NCBI GenBank assembly: GCA_040285825.1
Contig: JAUPSS010000001.1
Coordinates: 3,968,001 to 4,032,000, forward strand
Origin: Eukaryota sp. TZLM1-RC
Lineage: Eukaryota > Metamonada: BaSk clade
Reading direction: 5' to 3'
DNA length: 64,000 nt
Every line of letters begins with the position of its first letter. Within the stretch, counting starts at the first letter, position 1. A program made the translations under genes and the position numbers. This document shows, in pieces, positions 23,101 to 35,320 of the stretch. The notes below the pieces were generated by a model that saw only the letters and a list, made by a program, of their open reading frames with translations, did not search any database and was not told where the DNA came from.

Positions 23101-26100
23101 TTCAGCTGGTTTCCAACAAAGTCAAATGTTATCCAAGAAATTTGATATTCTTTACAAACTATGTAAGCAGCAACTCTCCCAACAACGGCATTATGATTTT
23201 GGTCTACGTAACATTCTCTCTGTGCTTCGTACTTGTGGCGCTTGGAGAAGAAAGGACAGGGAAGCAGAAGAAGTTGATATCTTTTTGAGAGTAGTTCGGG
23301 ATATGAACCTTTCCAAACTTGTTGACGAAGATGAACCTCTTTTCTTGTCGCTTGTAAATGATCTTTTCCCCGGTGTCACTGTTGAGAATCCTAGCTATGA
23401 GGACCTTGAAGCTGCTATTAACAGTAACATTTCCTCTGCTGGCCTGGTAAACCATCCTTCTTGGACTTTGAAAATAGTTCAACTCTATGAAACAGCATTA
23501 GTCAGACATGGGGTTATGGTTTTAGGACCTGCTGGTGCCGGTAAATCCAGGTGCATTGACATCCTCATGAAGGCACTTACAGACTGTGGAAACCCTCATA
23601 AAGGTATAAAGATCAACCCAAAAGCTATCACAGACCAGCAGATGTTTGGTAAATTGGATAGAAAAACAGGTGATTGGACTGACGGTATTTTTTCGGCGAT
23701 TTGGAGAAAAGTTTGCAGAAAGCAAAGCGATGAGAAGACCTGGTTGATCTTAGATGGGCCTGTAGATACTATCTGGATTGAATCTCTCAATACGGTGTTG
23801 GACGACAATAAGACCTTGACATTAGCAAATTCTGACAGAATTCCAATGTCACCGAATATGAAGCTCATATTTGAGGTACATTCATTAGCCAATGCTTCTC
23901 CTGCCACAGTTTCTAGAGCTGGAATGATCTACATGTCGCATATGTCTTTGGGATGGGAGCCTGTGCTACAAGCGTGGATTAAGGAAAAGGAAAGTGAAGA
24001 TTTTGCTTCAGATGTGTTGAGTAATTTAAATAATTTATTTGATTTACATATTAATAATTGTTTTGATTTCATTAAGACAAATTGTCTACCTGTTATGTCT
24101 TTATTCCAGCAGCATCAGGTTACTCAGTGCTTCAAGCTACTAGAAGCTATGGTTCCCCAACCAAATAGTGATTTTTCTCTCAAATCCCCTCAACATTTAG
24201 AAAGAATGTTTGTGTTTGCGCTTATTTGGTCATTGGGGGCATTATTAGAAACAGAAGATCGTCTCAAGTTTGATCAATTCCTTCGTTCTGAATGTAACCT
24301 CGCTCTACCAGTCTGTTCTTCCCCTCATTCTGTCTATGATTTCTGGATCAATGAGGAAACCGGAGAATGGCAACGATGGAGAGATAGGGTTCCTGAATAT
24401 CAATATCCAGTAGACCATGCTCCACCTTTCTCCTCTGTTTTAGTCCCTACAATTGATTCTGTCAGATGCTCTACTCTTATTGGTTTGCTTGCTGAACAAG
24501 GACATCCCGTAATGTTGACAGGAGAAGCTGGAACTGCTAAATCAGTTACTCTACAAAGCTATATTGCAGATAAAATTCAAGATGAACAGTGGATGAGCAA
24601 AACAGTTTCCTTTTCATTCTTTACTAACCCTTTGATTTTCCAACGAACTACTGAAGCACTTGTGGAGAAACGACTAGGTTCTACTTTTGGTCCCAAAGCT
24701 GGTAGAAAGATGATTTACTTCTTGGATGATATTAATATGCCTGAAATTAACACATGGGGAGATCAAGAAACTGCTGAAATTGTACGTCAATTAATAGAAG
24801 ATAAAGGTTTCTATAACCTAGAAAGACCTGGCGATTGGATTTCCATTGTTGATCTTTTCTTCTTTGCCGCAATGCAGCATCCAGGTGGTGGTAGAAATGA
24901 CATTCCAGATAGGTTACGTCGACACTTTGCCATCTTCAACTGCACTCTTCCCTCCCAAGAAGCTGTGGAGCACGTGTATTCATTGATTATTAAGGGGTAT
25001 TTCACTACCCAAGCTCCCAGAAGCTTTCCAGAGTCTCTATCAAACGTTCTCAACAACATTGTTCCAATGACGTATTCTCTTTGGGATTCGGTTAAGCAGA
25101 AAATGCTTCCCACACCAGCAAAGTTCCATTACATGTTTAATATGAGAGATTTATCAAGAATTACTCAAGGTATGTTATACGTGACTTCTGAAACTATCAC
25201 TGGGCCCTCCAATCTGGTGTCCTTATGGAAACATGAATGTCACCGTGTCTTGGCTGATCGCTTTGTTAATTATGAAGATTTGGCGTGGTTTGAATCTGCT
25301 ATTCAATCGGTACTGGATGAGTATCTCCCTCAGTACAATGAAGCTGTTCCGAGTACTTTCTTTGTTGATTTCATGCGTGATCCCCCAGAACCCGACCCAG
25401 ATGCTGAGGAAGAGGAAGATCTGGAAGCTCCAAAGGTCTATGAGTCGGTTACGGAGAGAGAGGTGTTGAAAGAACGATTAGATAGATTTTCAGAGTTGTT
25501 TAATGAAATGTCACGAACGGAAAAACTTGATTTAGTTTTCTTTTACGATGCCATTGCTCATTTATCACGAATTTCTCGTATTATCCGAGCAGAACGAGGT
25601 CATGCTTTACTGGTTGGTGTAGGTGGAAGTGGTAAGCAATCATTAACTAAACTTGCTTCATTTATTGCTGGTTATACCACCGTCTCAATAACTTTAACTA
25701 AAAATTACACAACAAAAGATTTATTAGAAGATTTACAACGGTTCTTCATGATGGCTGGTTTGGAGGGAAAAGGAGTAACGTTTTTATTTACTGATAAGGA
25801 CATTAAAGAAGAATCCTTCCTTGAGTATATTAACAACATTCTCACTTCTGGTGAAATTCCTGGTCTGTTCGCTAAGGATGAAGTTGATTCAATAATTTCT
25901 GATTTAACACCTATTTTCAAAGCAGAACGACCTCGAGCACCTTTATCCAATGATGATGTTTGGAATTTCTTTTTGGAACGAGTACGAAAGAACCTTCATG
26001 TAGTTCTTTGTTTTTCGCCTGTTGGGGACAAGTTTAGAACACGTGCCAGGAAGTTTCCAGGTTTGGTATCTGGATGTACCATTGACTATTTCCAACCATG

Positions 26101-29100
26101 GCCTGAAGAAGCGTTGGTTGAGGTTGCCAATAAGTTTGTATCTTCATTTGAAATTGACACACCTCAAGAGGTTCAAGATTCCCTGGTTAAGTTTATGGCT
26201 TCTCTCCACACTAATGTTGGTGATGTCTGTGAACAATACTTTTCTAGGTTTAGAAGAAGAGTTTACATTACCCCAAAGTCTTATCTATCATTCATGCAAG
26301 CTTATAAGGAAGTGTATTTACGTCAACGGCAAGAAATTGGTGTTTTGGCTGAACGACTTAACTCTGGCTTAATGAAGCTACAACAAGCTTCTGAAGATGT
26401 TGCTAATATGAAGGTTGAACTGGCTGATAAAAAGGTAAAGTTGGCAGTCGCTGTAGATAAAGCAAAGCAAATTCTTGGTGAAATTACCACTCAAACCACA
26501 GCTGCCCAAAAGATTACTGCAGAAGTACAAGCTGTCAAGGATGATTTATCTACAAAGGCTGCTGGTATAGATGCTGAGAAAAAAGCTGCAGAAAAGGATC
26601 TTGCTGCTGCTAAACCTGCTTTGGAGGATGCTCAGAACGCTTTAGATCAGATTAATGCTGGGGATATAGCCACATTGAGAAAGTTGTTAAAACCACCAAA
26701 CCTCATCTGTAGAATCATGGATGGTGTATTGATACTTCGCCAATTACCATTAGACGAATGGAAGTTAGATGCGGATATGCTGGCTGACAAGGGTAAATCA
26801 TTACCTCAACCATCGTGGACCCATTCTCTTTCAATGATGGCTAACACTTCGTTCCTGTCTTCGCTTAAGAATTTCCCTAAAGAGTGCATTACTGATGAGA
26901 TTTGTGAGCTGTTAGAGCCTTACTTTGAGATGGAAGATTTTACGAAGGAAGCAGCAGCCTCTGTCTCTGGTAATATTGCTGGTCTTTGTTCATGGATTCG
27001 TGCAATGACTGTGTATCATTCAGTTGCCAAGTTCGTTGCCCCCAAGATTGAAGCTGTTCAACGCGCAGAAAAAGAATTAGAGTCGGCAAATGCGGAACTA
27101 CAGATTGCAGAGAATGAGTTAGCTGAAAAACAAAAAGTATTAGACGAAATGCAAGCCAAGTACGATGATGCTGTTGCTCAGAAGAGAGCAGTTCAAGAAG
27201 ATGCCGAACTCACTGAAAGAAGAATGGATTCTGCTAACAAACTGATCTCTGGTCTCTCTGGTGAACGTGAACGCTGGACGATACAATCTGCTGAGTTTAA
27301 GAAAGTTATTGCTCAATTAGTAGGTGATGTTGCTGTTTCCACTGCTTTCTTGTCTTATGCTGGTCCATTCAATTCTGAATTTAGGGCATTGTTACTTGAA
27401 GAATACTGGTGTAAAGATCTGGTTCGAAGGAATATTCCATTTTCAGATAACCTTTCCGTCACAAAAATCCTTGCTGACGATGCTACCATTGGTGAATGGA
27501 ACCTTCAAGGCCTTCCCACAGATGATTTGTCAACTCAAAATGGTATCATTGTCACTTCTGCTTCACGTTTCCCTCTCCTTATTGATCCACAGGGTCAAGC
27601 CAAAGCATGGTTGAAAAATCGCGAAGGACCCAATGGGTTGAAAATTTGCAGACTTGGTGATAAATATTTCAGACAAAACTTAGAAGATTGCCTGCAGTTT
27701 GGAGCACCTTTACTAATAGAAGATGTGGATGAAGAACTTGATCCCGCATTGGATCCCATTCTAGATAAGCAATGGATTAAGGTGGGTTCAAGGTTCAAGG
27801 TTAAGCTGGGTGATAAGGAAGTCGATCTAGCTGATGGTTTTAGGCTATATATCACGACTAAGCTTGCTAACCCGCTCTTCTCGCCTGAAACTTCCGCCAA
27901 AACTTCTATTGTAGATTTCACTGTTACTTTGAGGGGCCTGGAAGCTCAACTTTTGGGACGAGTTATTGAAACTGAGAAGAGTGAACTTGAACGATCAAGA
28001 CAGCGTTTGTTGGAAGAAGTTAATTCTAATAAAAAATTAATGCAACAATTAGAGAAGAATCTAATTGAGAAGCTTGCCTCTGCTGGTGGTAATCTTTTGG
28101 ATGACATCTCTTTAATAGACATGCTCAACAAAACTAAATCCACCTCTGAAGAAGTATCCCAAGCCTTAAAGAATGCAGTCGTCACTGAACAACGAATCAA
28201 CGAAGCTCGAGAAGAATATCGTCCTGTAGCTACCCGTGGATCGGTGCTCTACTTTTTGGTAGCTGAAATGTCACTTGTTTCAAACATGTATCAATGCTCG
28301 TTGAATCAGTTCCTTCAGCAGTTCGATTTGGGTATAGGAAGATCAGAAGATTCTCAGGTTACTTCGAAAAGAGTTTCTAATATTGTCACTTGTTTGACAG
28401 AAGTTGTTTTCAACTATGTCGCCAGATACCTCTTTGGTGATCATAAACTTTTATTCGTGTTATTATTAGCCCTAAAGGTTGATTTGGAAGCTGGTAACAT
28501 TTCTTCCATTGAATTTGGTGCTCTAATTAAGGGAGGAGCAGCTCTAGACATCAAACAAGTTCGTGCCAAGCCCGTCGAATGGCTACCTGACGCTGCTTGG
28601 TTGAACATTATTTCTAGTTCTCATGCTTCTTCTGCTCTGTCGTCACTTCCCGATTCCTTTGCCAATAGCCCTGAAATTTGGAATACTTGGTTCGAACATG
28701 AGTCTCCGGAAACTCTGACACTTCCAGAACCTTTTGCAAGTGCCAATCTCTGTGTTTAACAAACTTCTATTGGTGAGATCACTACGAGAAGATCGAGCTA
28801 TGTTAGTGGCTCAGGATTATATCAAGAACGTTTTGGGACCAAGGTTTGTGGAGTCTGCGTCATCTACCATTGAAAGTACGTTTGCTGAATCAACCTGTTC
28901 TACCCCTTTGATTTACCTGCTCTCACTTGGAGCCGACCCTTCGAGCGACATTGATTCCTTTGCCAAGAAGGAAAAGACTGTTCTTCACCAGGTTTCAATG
29001 GGACAAGGTCAAGATGAACCTGCGAGGAAGTACATTGCACAAGCAAAGAAGAATGGTGAATGGGTGTTGCTCCAGAATTGTCACTTGTCTCTTGAATTTA

Positions 29101-30665
29101 TGTCTGAAATTGAAGTTGCCTTCTCCACCCCTGACGACAGTGTTCACTCAGATTTCAGGTTGTGGATAACCACCGAACCACACTTGAAATTCCCCATAGG
29201 ACTGCTCCAACTAGCAATTAAAGTTGCTGCTGAAGCTCCTCAAGGAATGAAAGCTGGCCTTAAAAGAACTTATAATTGGGTTAATCAAGACCTACTTGAT
29301 CAAGTCGATAAACCTGAATGGAAACCTCTACTATATGCCCTCACATTTTTGCATTCAATTGAACAAGAACGAAGAAGATTTGGAACTTTGGGTTGGATTG
29401 TACCTTATGAATTCAACATGTCTGATTTGACAGCTTCGATAACTTTTCTACAAAACTTATTGTACCAAACTGATGCTGAAAGGGGTATTTCATGGTCCAC
29501 TATGCGGTATATGATCTGTGAGGTTCATTATGGCGGTCGTATCACGTGTGATTATGACCGTGTCCTTCAAAATGCACTGGGAAACTTCTATCTTAATGAC
29601 AAAGTTTTGAGTCCCGACTATACCTTCCACGAAGGTTACCCACTTCCCTTGCAAGAACTCAACTCAATTACCACCATTAGAGATTTTATCGATTCGCTTC
29701 CTGTCAATGATTTACCTACCGTTCTTGGACTTCACTTAAATGCTGACATTACTTTCAGAACCAACCAATGCAATACCATTCTTGACACAATTTTAGCTGT
29801 TCAGCCAAAGGATTCTGCTGCTGGAGGTGAACTCACAAGAGAAGAAATTGCAGATAAAATGTCGCACGATATGCTTCGGAACCTACCAGATGATTTTGTC
29901 TCACATGAAGTAGAGGGACAATTGCAACGCTTGGGTAGAATGAAACCTCTAACAATCTTTTTGAGACAGGAAGTTGAACGTCTTCAACGGGTTATATCCA
30001 AGGTTCGTAAAGAACTTGGCGAATTGTTGCTCGCCATTACTGGTACGATTGTAATGTCGCAATCCCTACAGGACATTCTGACTGCTATTACTGATGGTAA
30101 AGTACCTCCTGAATGGACGAAGATTTCGTGGAACTCACCTACTTTGGGCTTTTGGTTAACTGACTTAGACTCGAGACATCGGCAATTGTTTTCATGGTTG
30201 ACAGAAGGTCGACCTCTGAGTTTCTGGCTCGGTGGATTCTTTAATCCTCAAGGGTTTTTGACATCTACAAAGCAAGAAATCGCACGTGCTCATCAGGGTT
30301 GGGCTCTGGATACTTTACATATTCAGACCACAGTTAAAAACTTGGTACCCAGTGACCTCAAGCAAGAACATAAACTTAATCCTGGTGAGGGGGTCTACAT
30401 TCATGGTTTAACCTTGGAAGGAGCCAGATGGGACCGTGATTTAGGAAAATTAGCTGAACAAAAACTTAAAGAGTTAACATGTCCTTTGCCTGTTCTGTAT
30501 GTAACTGCAAGTGATACTCCTCTTGGCGGACAACCTACTTACACTTGTCCTGTTTTCTTTGGTAGAAATAGGCAAGATCATGTTTTTGATGTAGAATTGC
30601 CCACATCTAAGAATCCTAATCATTGGACTATTAGAGGAACTGCATTGCTCTGCTCTGACTGTTAG
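17162..30665 (+). CDS. Axonemal dynein heavy chain, outer-arm alpha/gamma type (DNAH5/8-like)
   Basis: A ciliary motor of ~4,500 aa, essentially intron-free. The tail occupies residues 1-~1,750. AAA1 has GPAGTGKTET (~1839), then SDQMD, FKGLAESGAWGCFDEFNRI and LPVLSV, typical of outer-arm alpha/gamma chains. AAA2 has GPAGAGKS (~2121), AAA3 GEAGTAKS (~2453) and AAA4 GVGGSGKQ (~2819). A coiled-coil stalk (~3045-3380) flanks the microtubule-binding domain, followed by AAA5, AAA6 and the C-terminal domain ending in WTIRGTALLCSDC. The first frame stops at 28757-28759 and the second is open from before 28734 to 30665. The join falls between LPEP and FNKLLLVRSLREDR. One surplus T in the run 28732-28735 explains it, and no splice sites fit. 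AATAAAA follows at ~30702. Bases 23811-28025 are duplicated at the right end of the window. Confidence 0.93.
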
Positions 30666-30772
30666 ACGTTCATTGCTCTTTGTAGATTTTGTATTGTACT
30701 TTAATAAAATTTTTATTTAATTGTTTTTATTTAATTGTTTTAAATAATATTGTATTTATTTTCTACGTAATT

Positions 30773-31510
30773 ACAAAACAAAACAAATTAAAACACATAA
30801 GCAACAAAACTGTCCACAACTCTTTATGAATTCTTATACAGCTTGGACATCATTAAACTCAAGTACTTGGGAACACTTCTATACAAAGCAAAAATGACAC
30901 GATTCTTCCATAAATACCCTGCAAAATTCTTACCACTTGAACGACAAAGATTATCAAAATCATTGAGAAAATTCAAACCAGACTGACCAATGTTACCAAA
31001 AATAGGGAAGGAAAAAGGAACAAAAGAAAACTTCGAGTAAAAGTTCCTATTTAAATCATTCAATAACTCAGCATATTTGTCTCGTTTACGAACCTCAGCC
31101 TTGTTCAAGTGGCCATTAGAACTAACTAAAACATCATCACGATAAATTGAAGCAAAGGGATCGACAGTTGTATAATCAACAACAGCTTGAGAGGAATCCA
31201 CAAAAGGAGCAATTAAATCACTATGACGAGAATCAAACAGAATATTATCCCGATAATGCCTCAACAAAGGTTCTACTTTGCAACTAAAATTGTAACTCTT
31301 GAACATCTCATATGTCAAATCACGAACGGCATTATGAAGAACTGACCTATATTGGAGAAATTTCTTACAACTCACAATATGACGGAAATTGGCTGACAGT
31401 TTTTCGTTGCAAATACAAGCAGAATTATCCAAAAGTCTATTTGGATACAGCCTTGATCTCAAACGAGTGTTTTGTTTCCAAGCTTCATTTGTTAATTTAG
31501 TTGTTTTCAT
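30773..31510 (-). mobile_element. Non-LTR retroelement A, C-terminal fragment (zinc knuckle + restriction-like endonuclease)
   Basis: A 228-codon open frame (31510-30824). Its N-terminal part has a CxC...HIVSC knuckle followed by R and H residues, as behind R2-type reverse transcriptases. The endonuclease part has RHSDLIAP, VVDYTTVD and AEVRKRDKY, fitting the PD-(D/E)xK core. It then has FVPFSFPIFGN and FLNDFDNLC. The shorter copy at 6905-7345 shares the last ~140 codons and the A-rich 3' end. No reverse transcriptase precedes it here, so this is a 5'-truncated insertion, as is usual for target-primed retrotransposition. It lies ~110 bp after the dynein stop. Confidence 0.7.
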
Positions 31511-32133
31511 TTAATTGTTTTGAATTAATGTTATTTTCATTTTGGTTATGTTGAAAACACGGCTCCAGATTTTTTCTAATGACCTGCAGGAATTCCTTGC
31601 ATTCCTTACTGTATTTGAGTACAAAGTTGCACTTATGAACTACCACAATATTCCATCAACGAACTTGGTCACGCTCAAAATCACATTAAAGCTCCCTCTG
31701 TTAAACCACCAAAAACAGATGAAATCATTAGCGTTGAAGCCGCTAAAACCACTTTAATGGAGTGGCGTTAAATTTCGAAGGAAATCCAATATATCTTTTG
31801 TTTACACTGAAATAGTGGATTAATCCAATTGAAGTCCTACTGATATCTTCATGTATTTTTGGTATTCAACGCAGATTACATAGTTCCAAATCTGAAATAT
31901 TTGAGGAATGGCTTTATTACTCAACTCCAATTCCTAAGAATGAATTTGGTAATTCTTGTAATTCCGTGGTGGTGAGTTAAACTATATTTTAATGAAAATT
32001 CGATTTTGTTGAAATGAGGGAAACATTTGAATTCCATAAGAAATGCAATCTGTTTTTCTATTGTATCTCAAATTGATACAGTTGGTAGATGATGTAACTG
32101 ATATACTGACAATATTTATCTAGAACAGATTAT
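31511..32133. other. Intergenic; possible gene-tail fragment at ~31590-31770
   Basis: One frame around 31640-31770 is protein-like (SINELGHAQNHIKAPSVKPP, then ISVEAAKTTLMEWR-stop), but it has no start and its upstream part lies in another frame. I cannot name it. It may be a 3' remnant of a host gene carried or broken by nearby retroelements. Confidence 0.3.
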
Positions 32134-32843
32134 TCACATGTACCAGTGGCAGGTGGGAGCATGTGCTGTGTTACCAATAGCTCGAATACCCTCCTCACCA
32201 TTGTAGTTTGCCGAACAACGCCAACAGAATTCATACCTGTGATTACAAAAGGACAATAAACATACTGACACACACTACATGTCATATGATCACATCCATC
32301 TATTTTTTCAATCCCATGGTTACATGAAGGACACGGCTTGGTGTTTTGGTTAATGTAGTTTCGATTTGCATTCTCCTCAGATTCATACACACTAATTTGG
32401 TAGTCTCTACAAGTTTTACCCTCATGCCAGAGAACCCTGTCAATGTAACAAGTCTTGGCAGCACATGCCATACAGTGAATGATGGGATTTTCTTCTCCTG
32501 ATTCTATTATTGCCCCCCATCCACAGCTACTGGCAGCGCACCATCTGAATTCGGGCATAGATTCAACAAGACGTTTAAAAAGCAGGTTGTCATACCTTTC
32601 AAAGTCATTGGCTGATGCAAAGATTTTCAGGGTGTCAAAGGTCATTGTAGCTTTACAAGAGCTGTGTAAGCAAGGAACATCACGAAAACCATTCTTTTGA
32701 ATCAGCTCTTCTTTCACGTGTTTTCTTATACAATTGTCACAACATGTTCGTTCATGATCGCAGGCAGGAGACATCTTGATAGACCAATCTTCCTCAGATG
32801 GTTTATCATCGATGCATATTGCACATGTTATTGAAGCTGCCAT
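32134..32843 (-). CDS. RBR-type (RING-between-RING) E3 ubiquitin ligase, copy 1
   Basis: RBR ligases accept ubiquitin from E2 onto a catalytic cysteine in the last RING. Start is ATG 32843 (MAASITCAICIDDKPSEEDW). A 29-nt intron (32237-32265, GTATGT...TCACAG) lies inside the last RING. Splicing turns an apparent read-through tail into CQYEFCWRCSANY and then AHAPTCHWYM-stop at 32134. Domains in order are RING1 (CAIC...CDHERTCCDNC...PCLHSSC), IBR (FRWCAASSCGWG...CMAC) and RING2/Rcat (KPCPSCNHGIEKIDGCDHMTC, with the catalytic Cys in GCDHM). At 226 aa it is a minimal RBR with no accessory domain. It is nearly identical to copy 2 at 38216 on the opposite strand, with the intron in the same place. 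Confidence 0.9.
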
Positions 32844-32888
32844 GGTGAAAGTTGATTTTGATGATCAAATTTTATCAAATTATATACC

Positions 32889-33194
32889 ATGTGCAAAAGT
32901 TTCATTATAGAGGCATTTATTGAGCCATTAGTACGTAAGCTGTCTTCAGATCAAACTGATGATTGCTTTGGTAAAAGAAGGGCAGATTTAGTAGCTCCAG
33001 GGATCGATGGTGTTTTCAATGTTGTGGATGTTGTCTCAGTTGATGTTTGCAAAAATTCTGCTGCTCGTTTAGTGTATTCCGCTGATTGGCCGTTATCTAA
33101 CGCCGAAAAACAGAAGATAAAAAAATATGAAGAACCTTTGATAAAACACCTTTTACCTGTTCTCAATGAGCGGACAGTTCTTTTGATAAATTAA
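32889..33194 (+). mobile_element. Restriction-like endonuclease fragment of a third non-LTR element
   Basis: 101 codons reading KRRADLVAPGIDGVFNVVDVVSVD and then AEKQKIKKYEEPL. This fits the same PD-(D/E)xK pattern (ADL, VVDVV, K..KY) as element A but is clearly diverged from it. It lacks the C-terminal tail, and at ~33197 it runs directly into a Ty3 integrase remnant, suggesting one element interrupted the other. Confidence 0.6.
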
Positions 33195-33196
33195 AT

Positions 33197-33720
33197 ATCC
33201 ACACTAATGGACCTCTGAACGCTGATAACGAAGGAATTAAATACCTCTTAGTATTTGTAGGTTCTTTTACTTTTTTTGCACTGTATTTGTAGATTCTTTT
33301 ACTATCCAATTTTAGTCGCTCTGAAGGAACTCAATGCTTTAGAAATCACAGATGTTTTGATTTGGAGCATTGGCGTTATCTTTGGCATACCTATGCTAAT
33401 TCAGTGATAATGGTCCTGAGTTCGCCAATGAGAGTTTCAAATTGGTGTGTAATAAATTAGCGATTGAGATGAGTAACTCAATACCCAACTATTCATAAAG
33501 TAATCGACTTGTGGAACGTACACATACAGACGTTCTTCAATGCTTAAGAAAACTACTAATAGACTTCAAGAGAGTTAGCTTACATTTAAAGACATTATTT
33601 TCTTTCAAATATACTCTTACTTCGATGTTGAAATTAAAAAACCTTGAGAATTTTTTCAAGGCACATTTAGTGACCTCTCATAAAGTCATAGATGAACTGT
33701 TTTCTTTGAAAGGAATCTTA
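33197..33720 (+). mobile_element. Decayed Ty3/gypsy integrase fragment
   Basis: Broken frames give GPLN.DNEGIKYLLVFV.SFT, then ALKELNALEITDVLIWSIG and IFGIP, then DNGPEFAN (the second catalytic Asp region) and LVERTHTDVLQCLRKLL (catalytic Glu region). The order is the same as in the integrase at 59190-59560, and the two are recognisably related. Multiple stops and frameshifts show it is an old, dead copy of the same superfamily. Confidence 0.65.
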
Positions 33721-34078
33721 AGTACATCCTTGTATTCATGGTTCATTTAGACTAATAATTTCTTCTAAAATATACCAAACACGTCTTCTGGATGTTGATT
33801 TAGGTGACAGTTTTGAATCAATTGCCATTGTTGCAGCTGCAATAAGACAGATAATACAACTGAAATGTTGACAAATAGTGTAAATAGAAGACCATGGAAA
33901 AGACAAACAGCGACTTTTACACACAGGCTTACCATGTGTCCATTTCACTAAAGCTTGTGGTATTGATTGTATCCAATACAGATTCAAATGCTTAGATAGT
34001 GATGGAAGAACTGAATGATGATAATAAATTATTGAAATCCAATATAGAAAAATTCTCATTTGCAGAAGCCACACTTGA
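33721..34078. other. Short intergenic region upstream of the p47-like gene
   Basis: No gene or repeat recognised. The minus-strand ORF here overlaps the start of the p47-like gene and looks like chance. Confidence 0.4.
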
Positions 34079-35200
34079 ATGGACCCGGTTTCCCAGTTCC
34101 TATCCATCTTTCCCGATGCTTCACCAGAAACTGCTAAACAGTTTCTAGACATAGCAAATGGTGATATAGAGCAAGCCATCGTTTTCTACACAGACAGTGC
34201 TCCTCCTGAAGCATTTCCAACATCTTCACAGCCTCCCTCTCGTCCCCCTCAACCCTCACCGCCATCACGTTCTCCTCAAGCCGCTCCCCCACAACGCAGA
34301 GTGGCCACACTCTCAGATTTCAGTGGTTGTGGCCCTCAATCATGTGAATCCTGTCCCAGTTCATGTAAGGATGAGCGTGAGGTCGAGTACTTTGCAGGCC
34401 ATGGTGAAGGTGGATCAGGCGAATCCCTACTCCCTCCCCGGTCTCACAAAGACAAGGTTGACAACATAATTGCGCAGGCAAAACAGGGAGGGCCACCACC
34501 TGAACCAACAGAGCCTGCGCCCTCTTTCTTCCAAGGTGCCGGCTATAGACTTGGTGAAACAAACTTTATGCGCCGGGAAGAGTTCCAGCAACCTCCAGCT
34601 ACGCTCAATGAAGGTCCAATCACCGTCAATGTCACTATTTACTCCAATGGTCTCCTAGTGGATGACGAAACATTCTTCTCCTTTAATGATCCTTCTAATG
34701 AAGGTATGCTTGATGCGATGATGCGACAGGAGATTCCACCACAGTTGCAGGATTTGATAAAGCAAAAAAACCGCGGTGGACCTTTTAGAGCAAGAGAGAT
34801 TTCCGTCCAATTAAGTGACAAGAAATCTGAGGAATACCAACCACCAAAACCAAAGTTTGAAGCGTTCAAGGGTCATGGTATGCGGCTTGGTGCTACACCA
34901 TCTAGACCTTCCCCTCAAGTTTCTCAGGCCTCTGTACAGAAAGCTCCCTCTAAACCTGCTGTCCCAGCTCCAAGTAATGGTGACAGGTGCAGAGTCAAGG
35001 TGCGATTGGCTAGAGGAGGGGTTGAAGTTTTCGAGGTGAGTAAGGAAGGGAAAGTTGCTGATTTGTGGAAGTTGGTAGCTTCACAAACTGGAAGTAGCAG
35101 ATTTGAGCTCTATCCTCCAGTCCCAGGATCTAAGGCATTAGATAAAAACCTTTCTATTAGATCTGCTGGTCTTGTAAATGGTGTAGCTATACAGAAGTAG
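34079..35200 (+). CDS. p47/Shp1-like UBX-domain cofactor of p97/Cdc48
   Basis: 373 aa, single exon, ATG 34079. Residues 1-45 form a UBA domain (FLSIFPDASPETAKQFLDIA). A Pro/Ser-rich linker follows. At ~153-162 and ~263-272 are two SHP-type p97-binding motifs (FFQGAGYRLG and FKGHGMRLG). A SEP domain lies between them (~179-250, VTIYSNGLLVDDETFFSFND). The C-terminal UBX domain is ~300-373. This is the complete p47/Shp1/UBXN2 layout. These proteins bring ubiquitinated substrates or membrane-fusion clients to p97. A functional link to the HERP-like protein in ER degradation is plausible but inferred. Confidence 0.92.
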   Translation: MDPVSQFLSIFPDASPETAKQFLDIANGDIEQAIVFYTDSAPPEAFPTSSQPPSRPPQPSPPSRSPQAAPPQRRVATLSDFSGCGPQSCESCPSSCKDEREVEYFAGHGEGGSGESLLPPRSHKDKVDNIIAQAKQGGPPPEPTEPAPSFFQGAGYRLGETNFMRREEFQQPPATLNEGPITVNVTIYSNGLLVDDETFFSFNDPSNEGMLDAMMRQEIPPQLQDLIKQKNRGGPFRAREISVQLSDKKSEEYQPPKPKFEAFKGHGMRLGATPSRPSPQVSQASVQKAPSKPAVPAPSNGDRCRVKVRLARGGVEVFEVSKEGKVADLWKLVASQTGSSRFELYPPVPGSKALDKNLSIRSAGLVNGVAIQK

Positions 35201-35275
35201 CTAATAAAGTTGTAAGTTTGTGCGGAAATTGTATTTTAATTCCAAGTATTATTGTAAATATTGTAGTAGCACATA

Positions 35276-35320
35276 TTGATTGACTTTTCTTGACTTTTCT
35301 TGACTTTTCTTGAATTGAGT
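35276..35320 (+). repeat. Short tandem repeat, 10-nt unit TTGACTTTTC
   Basis: Three consecutive copies of TTGACTTTTC followed by a diverged fourth, in the 3' flank of the p47-like gene. Confidence 0.85.

Noticed and set aside
17515-28200. Many 60-130 codon ORFs on either strand inside the dynein gene
   Set aside because: They overlap a fully conserved dynein frame and show no independent domain; they are shadows of the real frame.
28734-28759. Programmed +1 frameshift in dynein
   Set aside because: No known slippery context; a surplus T in a run is simpler and matches other homopolymer anomalies in this window.
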